From JABHVE01 sp047517625 (GTDB lineage Bacteria > Pseudomonadota > Alphaproteobacteria > UBA2966 > CAIVPW01), in assembly GCA_047517625.1 (NCBI GenBank), contig JAKZSO010000222.1:1-7146 (forward strand): a stretch of DNA of 7,146 bases. Direction: 5' to 3'. The notes under the pieces are model-generated. The model ran no database searches. It was given only the letters and a program-made list of their open reading frames with translations, and was not told where the DNA came from. A program made the translations under genes and the position numbers. Below are positions 1 to 6,692 of the stretch, piece by piece; the first letter of the stretch is position 1, and each line of letters opens with the position of its first letter.

Positions 1-2163
1 GTCGAACAAGGCCTGGCCAAGGGCGACCTGAAACTCCGCCTGGTGGGCGAAAAGCTGCGGGGTGGCTGGGCCCTGGTACGGATCAAGGGAGACGAAAAGA
101 ACTGGCTGCTGATCAAGGAGCGCGACACCTATTCCGTCCCCGAGGACGACGGGATCATCACCGAAACCGCGCCTTTGAGCGTAATTTCCGGCGTTGCGAT
201 CGAGGCCCTGGCGGCGCCGTCGCCACCCCGGCGAAAACGCAGAGCGCCGCCCAAGCCAATCGCCAAAAACATCCCCGGGGCGCGCAAAGCAAAGTTGGGC
301 GATGTGCCAAAACCTCAGTTGGCGACCCTGGATGACACACCCCCTGTCGTGGCGAAATGGATCCATGAAATCAAATTCGACGGCTACCGCACCCTGGCCC
401 GCATCGAAAACGGCGCCGTCTCGTTGTTCACCCGCAACGGCCACGATTGGACCGAGCGATACCAACTCATCGCCGACGCGCTGACCCAGGCGAAATGCAA
501 ATCCGCTATTGTGGATGGTGAGGTTTGTGTGCAATTGGCCAATGGCGCGACGAACTTCGCGGCGCTGCAGCATGCGCTGGGCGAGGGCGCCCAGGAAAAA
601 TTGGTGTTTTTCGCCTTTGATCTTCTGCACCTGGATGGGCACGACCTGACGCGGTCGCCGCAACTTGATCGCAAACGCGCCCTGGACGGCCTGATCGCAG
701 CGCTGATCGACGACACCTCGCCGGTGCAATATTCCGAGCACCATTCGGGCAGCGGCGCAGACCTGTTTGCCCAAGCGGCACGATTGGGTCTGGAGGGGAT
801 CGTCTCGAAAAATACCAAGGCGGCCTACGCACCGGGGCGCTCGCGCAATTGGTTGAAAACCAAATGCGTGGCGGCGGAAAACTTCGCCATCGTCGGCTAT
901 ATCCCCTCCACCGCGGCAGGCGGGCTCGGGAGCCTGTTGCTGGCGGATTCTTCGACCGACGGCCTCACCTACGCGGGCAAGGTGGGAACTGGGTTCAGTG
1001 GCACCGTGGCCAAGGAATTGCTGACCAAATTAGAACGGCTGGCCCGGGACGAGCCGGCGTTCACGTTGCAAATAGAGCAGCCGCCCAAAAACACAGTGTG
1101 GGTGGAGCCAAAATTGATTGCCGAAGTCCAGTACGCCAACCGCACGCCAAAAGGCCACTTGCGGGCGCCGTCGTACAAGGGCCTGCGCCCGGACAAAAGC
1201 GTTGGCGCCGCAATAACGCCGCCCAATAAGGCGCGCCCGCCGCGGCTGGTCACCGACACAGACTTGGCGAATATCTGGATCACGAACCCGGGCCGGGCGA
1301 TGTTCGCCAAGGACGGCCCAACCAAACTGGATTTGGCGCTGTATTACGCCCGGGTGGGGGATTGGATGCTGCCCCAGATCGTTGCCCGCCCGGTTACTCT
1401 GGTGCGTTGCACCACTGGCAAAACCAAAGACTGCTTTTACCAGCGGCATTTTTCCCAGGGCATGCCCCACGATGTCCACAGCGTCGACCTGCGCGAAGAA
1501 GGCGGCAAGGACCGGGCGGAATTTTTGTTCATCAAGGATGCCAAAGGATTGCTGTCCCTGTCCCAGTTCGGTGTCATCGAATTCCATCCATGGGGCTGCA
1601 AAGCCGATCGCCCCGAACGCCCGGACCGCATGGTGCTCGATTTAGACCCGGACGAGTCGTTGGACTGGCGAGATGTGCGGGCGGCGGCCGTCGAGGTCCG
1701 GGATTTTCTTGATGATCTTGGCTTGGCTTCGTTCGTCCGCACCACCGGCGGCAAAGGCTTGCATGTCGTCACCGCCCTGGAAAGACGCACGACCTGGAAA
1801 GGCTTGAAGGTGTTCGGCAAAGGCCTGGTGGACACGATGGCCCGGCAAATGCCTGGGCGCTACACGTCGAACCCCACCAAGCCGCCGCGCCGGGGCCGCA
1901 TTTATTTAGACTACCTTCGCAATACCCGTGGCGCCACGGCCGTTGGCTCCTATTCTATTCGCGCCCGGCCCGGCGTCCCGGTCGCGACCCCTCTGACATG
2001 GGACGAACTGGCCCAGGTCGACGACCCAACGGAATTCAATGTCTCGACGGTACCGGCGCGCCTCGATGGCCTGGCAGCCGACCCTTGGGCTGATTTGGAA
2101 GCCTCGGCACGCCGCATTTCACACGCCATGGAGGTTGCAGTAGGGGTCAAGCGTGAGTCCTAA
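1..2163 (+). CDS. ligD: DNA ligase D (5'-truncated by window), NHEJ ligase/polymerase
   Basis: Multidomain enzyme that trims, fills and seals double-strand breaks held by Ku. The frame is open from base 1, so the true start lies upstream and no start is claimed; GTG at 43 is internal. Visible order: the end of the 3'-phosphoesterase domain (about 1-135, with the typical GGWALVR and NWLLIKERD segments), a basic Pro/Lys linker (about 200-300), the ATP-dependent ligase (about 310-1200) and the archaeo-eukaryotic primase-type polymerase (about 1260-2110). Ligase motifs: EIKFDGYR with the adenylated Lys at codon 373, FFAFDLL near 607, EGIVSK with Lys at 808, and WLKTK at 850-864. An OB-fold segment has the EVQYANRTPKGHLRAPSYKG signature (1123-1182). 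Polymerase motifs: HPWG near 1585, DLD with metal-binding Asp at 1639 and 1645, TTGGKGLHV at 1741-1767, and YLDYLRN with Asp at 1909. All key residues seen are intact. The 720 visible residues suggest only about 100-150 are missing. It is the first visible gene of the block with ku and the third gene. Confidence 0.97.
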   Translation, partial: VEQGLAKGDLKLRLVGEKLRGGWALVRIKGDEKNWLLIKERDTYSVPEDDGIITETAPLSVISGVAIEALAAPSPPRRKRRAPPKPIAKNIPGARKAKLGDVPKPQLATLDDTPPVVAKWIHEIKFDGYRTLARIENGAVSLFTRNGHDWTERYQLIADALTQAKCKSAIVDGEVCVQLANGATNFAALQHALGEGAQEKLVFFAFDLLHLDGHDLTRSPQLDRKRALDGLIAALIDDTSPVQYSEHHSGSGADLFAQAARLGLEGIVSKNTKAAYAPGRSRNWLKTKCVAAENFAIVGYIPSTAAGGLGSLLLADSSTDGLTYAGKVGTGFSGTVAKELLTKLERLARDEPAFTLQIEQPPKNTVWVEPKLIAEVQYANRTPKGHLRAPSYKGLRPDKSVGAAITPPNKARPPRLVTDTDLANIWITNPGRAMFAKDGPTKLDLALYYARVGDWMLPQIVARPVTLVRCTTGKTKDCFYQRHFSQGMPHDVHSVDLREEGGKDRAEFLFIKDAKGLLSLSQFGVIEFHPWGCKADRPERPDRMVLDLDPDESLDWRDVRAAAVEVRDFLDDLGLASFVRTTGGKGLHVVTALERRTTWKGLKVFGKGLVDTMARQMPGRYTSNPTKPPRRGRIYLDYLRNTRGATAVGSYSIRARPGVPVATPLTWDELAQVDDPTEFNVSTVPARLDGLAADPWADLEASARRISHAMEVAVGVKRES

Positions 2164-2232
2164 AAATTGGGGATTCACAAGCGCATGGCACAAGGAGTAG
2201 GATTCCAGCGTGAGCTGAAAGTCCATTTTGTT

Positions 2233-2237
2233 GGGGG
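2233..2237 (+). promoter_or_regulatory. Ribosome binding site for ku
   Basis: A GGGGG run lies 7 bases before ATG 2245. It decides the start: ATG 2239 would leave only one base of spacing, and the in-frame TTG 2167 and ATG 2185 lack a well-placed site. Confidence 0.6.
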
Positions 2238-2244
2238 AATGTCC

Positions 2245-3108
2245 ATGGCCGCACGCGCCAGCTGGAAAGGCTACCTGAAGCTATCGTTGGTTTCTTGTCC
2301 GGTGAAATTGTTCACCGCCACCACCAAAAGCAACCGCATCAGCTTCAACCATCTCCACAAAGACACCCACAACCGCGTCCAAATGAAGCCCTTTGACCCC
2401 GAACTGGGTGAGGTCGAACGCTCGGACCTGGTCAAGGGCTACGAATTCGAAAAAGACCGCTATGTGGTGGTGGATGCCGAGGATTTGGACGCCATCCAAA
2501 TCGAGTCGTCGAAAACAATTGGCATCGAGCAATTCGTCGACGCCAACGACGTGGACAATATGTTCCTGGATTCGCCCTACTATGTCGCCCCGGACGGTCC
2601 GGTCGCGGAAGAAACCTTTCGTGTCATTCACGCCGCCATGAAACAGCGGGACAAAGCCGCCATCGGCCGGGTCGTGTTGTCGGGGCGGGAACGCCAAGTG
2701 GTGATCCAAGTTCGCGACATCGGATTTGTGCTGACCACACTGCGCAGCGCCAACGAAGTGCGCGGCCACAAGGACATCTTTGAGGAAATCACAGACGAGC
2801 AACCCGATGCCAACGCCCTGGGGCTCGCCGGCCAGATCATCGACCAGTTTCCCGGCGATTTCGATTCCTCGAAATTCGAGGACCAATACCAGGTGGCCCT
2901 GCTTGATCTGGTGAAATCGAAAATCAAGGGCAAGGCCCCGGTGATCGCTAAGGCCCCTGAACGCGGCAAGGTCATCAACCTGATGGACGCCTTGAAGCGA
3001 AGCCTGGATGAGGGCAAGGCCCAGAAACCACCGGCGAAAAGCAAGACCCGGGCCGGGGCGAAAAAGAAGGCCAAAGCACCCCTGGTAAAAAAGGCGGCGA
3101 ACGGCTAA
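2245..3108 (+). CDS. ku: Non-homologous end-joining protein Ku
   Basis: Homodimeric ring protein that binds double-strand DNA ends and recruits LigD; cytoplasmic/nucleoid. The start at ATG 2245 gives MAARASWKGYLKLSLVSCPV, the classic bacterial Ku N-terminus, and 287 aa, in the usual 260-300 range. The Ku core covers about residues 1-240 and includes the FNHLHKDTHNRV, KGYEFEKDRYVVV and YYVAPDG segments typical of the family. The short conserved C-terminal element VINLMDALKRSL is at residues 243-254. A Lys/Ala/Pro-rich tail of about 33 residues (255-287) follows; in other bacterial Ku proteins such basic tails contribute DNA contacts, and here that role is inferred. The reading frame stays open upstream to the ligD stop, so an N-terminal extension from TTG 2167 or ATG 2185 is possible, but it has no Ku-like sequence. 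The gene is 81 bases after ligD and 9 bases before the next gene, consistent with one transcript. Confidence 0.96.
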   Translation: MAARASWKGYLKLSLVSCPVKLFTATTKSNRISFNHLHKDTHNRVQMKPFDPELGEVERSDLVKGYEFEKDRYVVVDAEDLDAIQIESSKTIGIEQFVDANDVDNMFLDSPYYVAPDGPVAEETFRVIHAAMKQRDKAAIGRVVLSGRERQVVIQVRDIGFVLTTLRSANEVRGHKDIFEEITDEQPDANALGLAGQIIDQFPGDFDSSKFEDQYQVALLDLVKSKIKGKAPVIAKAPERGKVINLMDALKRSLDEGKAQKPPAKSKTRAGAKKKAKAPLVKKAANG

Positions 3109-3117
3109 ACGCCAACC

Positions 3118-4200
3118 ATGAAGGGTAAGACCGCCGTCTTTATTGGCCGTTTTGGCGCCGCAACCCAGGTCGAGGCGGCGCGATGGGTGAAAGATGCCGG
3201 TGGCAAGGTCCGCCGGGGTTTGAGCCGGACAACGGATCTGGCGGTGATTGGCCATGGCGCCCACACCCTGCTGGAAGCGGGAAGGCTCCAGGCCCGCGTC
3301 GCCGGGGCTGAAAAACTCCACATTGATGTGATTAGCGAAAATGCCTTTTTGCGGCGGCTGGGGCGGATGCAGGCCCAGCCGCCCGCCGAGCGTTCAATTT
3401 CAGCCCAGCAAATTCAGGCGAAGTCCGGCCTCTCCGCCGATGCGGCAAAACTTCTGGCCCTGTTTGACGTCGTCGAACACGGCCGGGATGGCATGTTCGG
3501 ATTTCGCGATCTTGTAGCCGCGCGGGAGGTTGCGGGGCTGTTGGCCTCGGGTGCTGGCCTGGCCGAGGTGATCGCCAGCGTGTACGCGCTTGGTCCGGGG
3601 GCTGATGACGGCAATCGCCTGTCTCAGGTGAAGCTTGTTCGGGCCGAGGACGGCATTGTCATCCGCATGGGCCAGGGCACCGCTGATTTGGATGGCCAGA
3701 TGTTGCTGGCGCTGCCGGCCACCGGCGATCCCAGCGCCGATGATCTATTCGAGGGTGCTTTGTCGGCGGAGGAAGACGGCCATTTGGATTTGGCGGCCGG
3801 GCTTTACGCGCGCTGCCTGGGGGCGGATCGTCGCGACCCTTCCATTGCTTTTAACCTTGCCAATGTCCTGCGCGACCTCGGCGAGATGGGCCAAGCCCGC
3901 CTGCACTATCAGATCGCCCTGGATATCGACCGGCGCTTCGTCGACGCGCGTTTCAACTTGGCCCATTTAAACGAAAATGCCGGGAATTTGGACGCGGCGA
4001 CAACCCAGCTCCGCGCCGCCATTGACTCGGACCCCACCTATGCGGATGCCATGTTCAATCTGGCGGGGATCCACTACCGCCAGGGCGCGCTGACCCAAGC
4101 GGCCGAGTGTTGGCAGCAATACCTGGAAATCGACGACCACGGCGAATGGGCCGCCAAAGCGCGCCAAGCCTTGGATTTGGTGCGCCAGCAGCTAAACTGA
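3118..4200 (+). CDS. BRCT-like / MerR-like HTH / TPR fusion protein, putative NHEJ accessory factor
   Basis: A 360-aa protein of unknown function that directly follows ku after 9 bases, without its own promoter and with no strong ribosome binding site, so translation may be coupled to ku. Residues 4-83 resemble a BRCT domain: an opening strand TAVFIGRF, helix QVEAARWVKDAGGKV with the diagnostic Gly-Gly, strand TTDLAVIGHG, and DVISENAFLRRLG, the end typical of bacterial BRCT domains. Residues 93-160 resemble a MerR-type winged helix (ISAQQIQAKSGLS, then the FGFRDLVAAREVAGLL segment). Residues 160-206 form a linker with some strand character. Residues 207-342 hold four 34-residue TPR units, starting near 207, 241, 275 and 309, with the repeated FNLA...G motif in the last three. 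BRCT and TPR domains bind proteins and a MerR fold binds DNA, so an adaptor or regulator of LigD/Ku is a reasonable inference. Each domain call is by eye; TPR is the firmest and BRCT and MerR are moderate. The role in repair rests on context only. Confidence 0.85.
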   Translation: MKGKTAVFIGRFGAATQVEAARWVKDAGGKVRRGLSRTTDLAVIGHGAHTLLEAGRLQARVAGAEKLHIDVISENAFLRRLGRMQAQPPAERSISAQQIQAKSGLSADAAKLLALFDVVEHGRDGMFGFRDLVAAREVAGLLASGAGLAEVIASVYALGPGADDGNRLSQVKLVRAEDGIVIRMGQGTADLDGQMLLALPATGDPSADDLFEGALSAEEDGHLDLAAGLYARCLGADRRDPSIAFNLANVLRDLGEMGQARLHYQIALDIDRRFVDARFNLAHLNENAGNLDAATTQLRAAIDSDPTYADAMFNLAGIHYRQGALTQAAECWQQYLEIDDHGEWAAKARQALDLVRQQLN

Positions 4201-4205
4201 GGGGT

Positions 4206-4241
4206 CAGCCCGCGCCGCCACCCGGGCGGCGGGCTGGTTTT
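4206..4241 (+). terminator. Rho-independent terminator after the ligD-ku block
   Basis: Inverted repeat: arm 4206-4213 pairs with 4229-4236 (8 bp), and arm 4216-4219 pairs with 4225-4228 (4 bp), with a 2-base bulge at 4214-4215 and a 5-base loop at 4220-4224. GTTTT follows at 4237-4241. The stem is strong and very GC-rich; the T run is short. It starts 5 bases after the stop codon of the TPR gene, which fits the end of a transcript. Confidence 0.75.
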
Positions 4242-4300
4242 CAACCCTGAATGTTTACCGAATGGTTATGTTGGGCTGTCAACAGGAATACAGCCAAACC

Positions 4301-4304
4301 GGAG
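4301..4304 (+). promoter_or_regulatory. Ribosome binding site for the SDR gene
   Basis: GGAG lies 6 bases before ATG 4311 and decides that start over the upstream in-frame ATG 4251, which falls only 10 bases after the terminator T run and has no comparable site. Confidence 0.65.
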
Positions 4305-4310
4305 AGCGAA

Positions 4311-5264
4311 ATGCCGAGCAAACCCAGTCAGAAACAGCGCGTGATCGTATTAGGTGCAAAAGGCCGCCTGGGGCGCGCCGCCGTGGACGCGTTTCTCGAT
4401 GTAGGCTGGAGTGTGAGTGCCCTGGGCCGCTCATGGAACAGGGTTGATCGCCGGGAAAATTTGGAACTGGTCGAGGGAGATGCCTTCAAAGCTGACACGC
4501 TTTCCCGGGCCGCGATGGGATGCGACGTGATCGTCAACGCCCTAAACCCGCCCTATCCGCGATGGGCCGATGACCTGCCACGCTTCACCACGAATGTGAT
4601 CGCCACCGCCAAGGCCTCGGGCGCCACCGTGGTGATCCCTGGCAATGTCTATAATTTTGGCGAGGCCATGCCCGCGCGCCTGACCGAGGACTCTCCCCAA
4701 TCCCCCACCACCTGCAAAGGCCGCCTGCGGGTCGAAATGGAACTCGCCTATGCCAACGCAAGTGCCGACGGCGTGCGCACCATCATCGTGCGGGCTGGCG
4801 ACTACATCGAGCGTGAGAAAACCGGCAACTGGTTCGACGGAACCATCGCGGGCAAGATCGAGACCGGAAATGTAGTGTACCCAGGCCCGATGAATGCGGT
4901 CCACGCCTGGGCATATCTCCCTGATCTTGGGCGGGTCATGGCCGCTTTGGCGGATCGGCGTGGGGAGTTTGAAGATTTTGAGGCATTTGGATTTCCCGGA
5001 TTTGCCCTGACCGGCACCGCGCTCGTGGCGTCGATGGAGGAAGCGTCGGGCGGTGACCTGAAGGTCAAAGGCCTGCCCTGGCCGATCATTCGGCTGCTGG
5101 GGGTGTTCAAGCCGATGATGCGTGAAATCGCGGAAATGTCTTACCTGTGGCGTACGCCTCATGCCATTGACGGCGCCAAGCTGGCCGCGGCGTTGCCGGA
5201 TTTTCGGCCAACGCCGCTAAAGGCTGTGATGGCCGACGCGCTGAGTTCCAGCCGCCCCTCGTAG
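4311..5264 (+). CDS. NAD(P)-binding Rossmann-fold protein, NAD-dependent epimerase/dehydratase-like (atypical SDR)
   Basis: A 317-aa cytosolic protein of the extended or atypical short-chain dehydrogenase/reductase group; the substrate is unknown. Residues 11-21 form the dinucleotide-binding turn VIVLGAKGRLG (GxxGxxG pattern at 15, 18 and 21). Further family features are an acidic turn VEGDAFKAD after the second strand, DVIVNALNP at the fourth strand, and VVIPGNVYNFGE (Tyr114), which resembles the YGFG region of epimerase-like proteins. At the place where a YxxxK pair is expected the sequence reads PTTCKGRLRVEME, with Lys136 but no Tyr four residues before it, so catalysis by the standard mechanism is doubtful. 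Starting at ATG 4251 would add 20 residues (MFTEWLCWAVNR...) with no Rossmann-like character, so the shorter form is preferred. The gene is separated from the repair block by a terminator and probably transcribed alone. The family is fairly sure and the reaction is not. Confidence 0.88.
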   Translation: MPSKPSQKQRVIVLGAKGRLGRAAVDAFLDVGWSVSALGRSWNRVDRRENLELVEGDAFKADTLSRAAMGCDVIVNALNPPYPRWADDLPRFTTNVIATAKASGATVVIPGNVYNFGEAMPARLTEDSPQSPTTCKGRLRVEMELAYANASADGVRTIIVRAGDYIEREKTGNWFDGTIAGKIETGNVVYPGPMNAVHAWAYLPDLGRVMAALADRRGEFEDFEAFGFPGFALTGTALVASMEEASGGDLKVKGLPWPIIRLLGVFKPMMREIAEMSYLWRTPHAIDGAKLAAALPDFRPTPLKAVMADALSSSRPS

Positions 5265-5355
5265 TAACGCCAGCCAACCCCCATAAGCCGCCGCGCCGCC
5301 ATCAATTTGATTCCATCCGACCTGTTTGCGCTCTAGACTCCCTTGAACGGGCAGC

Positions 5356-5360
5356 GGGGG
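5356..5360 (+). promoter_or_regulatory. Ribosome binding site for the Sel1-repeat gene
   Basis: GGGGG lies 7 bases before TTG 5368 and supports the rare TTG start; the first in-frame ATG (about 5446) would remove the membrane segment. Confidence 0.55.
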
Positions 5361-5367
5361 CAATCCA

Positions 5368-6216
5368 TTGAACATCGAGCGCATCTTTCTGTGGGGCTTT
5401 GGCGCCGTATTTATCGGCGGCGCAACGCTGATCTCTGCCCAGGCCATGCTGTCCAAACCCTATGACGGCATCGCCCAGGTCGCGTTCGAGGCCGAGGACT
5501 ACGACGAAGCCCTGGCCCTGTGGACCCTGGATGCGGAGCAGGGCGACGTTAACGCCCACCTGCGAATCGCAATGATGCACGAGAAGGGACTGGGTGTGAT
5601 CGAGGACCTCGCCCTGGCGGCCGAGCATTTTCGCATTGCCGCCGAGCTGGGCGACCCCATTGGCCAAACGCGGCTTGGTGTCATGTACGAAACCGGCCTT
5701 GGTGTGGACCGTGATGCGCGGGAGGCGGCGGATTGGCTGACGCTAGCCGCCGAGCAAGGGTTATTGGAAGCCCAAACCAGATTGGCGGCGCTTTACGGGT
5801 CGGGCCCGCTGGCTATGCGGCGGCCCGACTTGGCGCTGCAATGGTACGAGGCGGCGGCGGAGCAAGGCGATTTGAAATCCCAGGTCAATGCCGGGATTAT
5901 TCACAACTCCGGTCCCCGCGGGGTCGAGCGCAATCCCCAAGCCGCGGCCAAATGGTTCCGAATCGCGGCCGAGCTCGGTAGCTCCGCGGCGCAATATTCA
6001 TTGGCAACGTTGCTGGAAAATCGGACCGCGCCGAGCAAGGATAATATCGAGGGCTATGCCTGGTACCGGGTGGCCATGGCCCAGGGTCATTCGCGCGCTC
6101 GGTCCAGGGTCACCTCGCTTGAAAACCGTCTGAGCACCCAGGATCTGGTGGTGGCCCAGACCATGGCTGAACAGTTCTGGGAGTCATTCGCCGCCCCATT
6201 CCGAGACGCAGACTAA
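5368..6216 (+). CDS. Membrane-anchored Sel1-like repeat protein
   Basis: A 282-aa protein built of Sel1-like (SLR) repeats, which are TPR-related helix pairs that act as protein-interaction scaffolds. The exact partner is unknown. The TTG start gives MNIERIFLWGFGAVFIGGA, a hydrophobic stretch at about residues 5-27 that reads as a signal anchor or uncleaved signal peptide, placing the repeats in the periplasm. A degenerate first unit (about 33-58, DYDEALALWTLDAEQ) is followed by five units of about 36 residues starting near 59, 95, 131, 167 and 204. Each follows the pattern G(D/L)...AQ.RL..(M/L)YE.G.GV..D...AA.W...AAEQ; the fourth has a one-residue insertion and the fifth is diverged. A 40-residue tail ends the protein. 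It stands alone: 103 bases after the SDR gene and 233 before the next gene. A TTGATT at 5307 and TCTAGA at 5332 might be a promoter, but the 19-base spacing makes this weak. Family assignment is firm and function open. Confidence 0.9.
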   Translation: MNIERIFLWGFGAVFIGGATLISAQAMLSKPYDGIAQVAFEAEDYDEALALWTLDAEQGDVNAHLRIAMMHEKGLGVIEDLALAAEHFRIAAELGDPIGQTRLGVMYETGLGVDRDAREAADWLTLAAEQGLLEAQTRLAALYGSGPLAMRRPDLALQWYEAAAEQGDLKSQVNAGIIHNSGPRGVERNPQAAAKWFRIAAELGSSAAQYSLATLLENRTAPSKDNIEGYAWYRVAMAQGHSRARSRVTSLENRLSTQDLVVAQTMAEQFWESFAAPFRDAD

Positions 6217-6449
6217 ACGCCGGCGCTTCACCCATCTCGAGCCGGGCCACTCTCGACACAACAAAAAGCTTGCTCAACGAAATCGATGGCTAGTAATTGC
6301 CAAAAACCTGCATAGTTAGGGGGTGATCACGAATTAACCTGGATTTGGCCCGATGCACAGGAACCCCCCAGCCGATTGTGGCTCCCGCCCCTGCCCTTCC
6401 AAAACTAGCGTTGCGACCCGACCTACGGAATTCTTATGAAGGATCGGCC
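6217..6449. other. Intergenic region without a recognised gene
   Basis: No convincing coding frame or RNA gene is visible. It is less GC-rich than the neighbouring genes and includes an 8-base palindrome GTGATCAC at 6323-6330. TTGCTC at 6270 with TAATTG at 6294 is a poor promoter match (18-base spacing). It probably carries the promoter and leader of the lipoprotein gene, but no element can be fixed. No clear terminator follows the Sel1 gene. Confidence 0.4.
6439..6443 (+). promoter_or_regulatory. Ribosome binding site for the small lipoprotein gene
   Basis: AAGGA lies 6 bases before ATG 6450. It sets the start at the residue that gives a clean lipoprotein signal peptide, rather than the in-frame TTG 6345. 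Confidence 0.65.
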
Positions 6450-6692
6450 ATGCGTTTGATTCCCGCCTTGCTTTTTATTGGTGCCGCCGTCGCGTTGTCG
6501 GGGTGCGCAGGCCAACCGCCGCCACCCGGCACCGAGCTTCCTGGCTTTTGGTGGGGCCTGGTCCACGGGATCATCGCCCCGTTCGCCTTGATCGCCGAAA
6601 TTTTCACAGACGTCCGCATCTACGAGTTTCCCAACAAGGGCGGCTGGTATGATTTGGGCTTCATGCTTGGTGTGTCGTCGTGGGGGGGGTGA
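6450..6692 (+). CDS. Small predicted lipoprotein, unnamed family
   Basis: An 80-aa predicted lipoprotein. Residues 1-18 form a short signal peptide (MRLIPALLFIGAAVALSG) ending in lipobox LSGC with Cys19 as the lipidated residue. Ala at +2 suggests outer-membrane sorting. The mature part begins with a Pro-rich spacer (QPPPPGTELPG), then a hydrophobic aromatic stretch GFWWGLVHGIIAPFALIAEIF (about 32-52), then RIYEFPNKGGWYDLGFMLG. That last pattern (a WxGLxHGxIAPF helix, RIYE, GGWYDxGFxLG) resembles small conserved hypothetical membrane proteins I have seen in many bacteria; I know no function for them. The start rests on the ribosome binding site and the signal peptide. The gene ends just after a run of eight G residues (6682-6689). 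Losing one G would extend the protein to 100 aa with a basic tail, so the C-terminus is uncertain. Confidence 0.82.
   Translation: MRLIPALLFIGAAVALSGCAGQPPPPGTELPGFWWGLVHGIIAPFALIAEIFTDVRIYEFPNKGGWYDLGFMLGVSSWGG

Noticed and set aside
1030..1587. Open frame of 185 codons on the - strand inside ligD
   Set aside because: It overlaps conserved ligase and polymerase motifs on the + strand and its translation looks like low-information Arg/Ala/Gly-rich shadow sequence.
2281..3321. Long open frame (346 codons) on the - strand across ku
   Set aside because: It is antisense to the well-supported ku gene and the start of the TPR gene; GC-rich codon use often opens such shadow frames, and the translation shows no recognisable domain.
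4251..4310. N-terminal extension of the SDR protein from ATG 4251
   Set aside because: The extra 20 residues do not fit a Rossmann N-terminus, and GGAG at 4301 points to ATG 4311.
5307..5337. Possible sigma-70 promoter TTGATT ... TCTAGA before the Sel1 gene
   Set aside because: The spacing is 19 bases and the -10 match is poor; not enough to list as a promoter.
6345..6449. N-terminal extension of the lipoprotein from TTG 6345
   Set aside because: It would bury the signal peptide and lipobox; AAGGA at 6439 points to ATG 6450.
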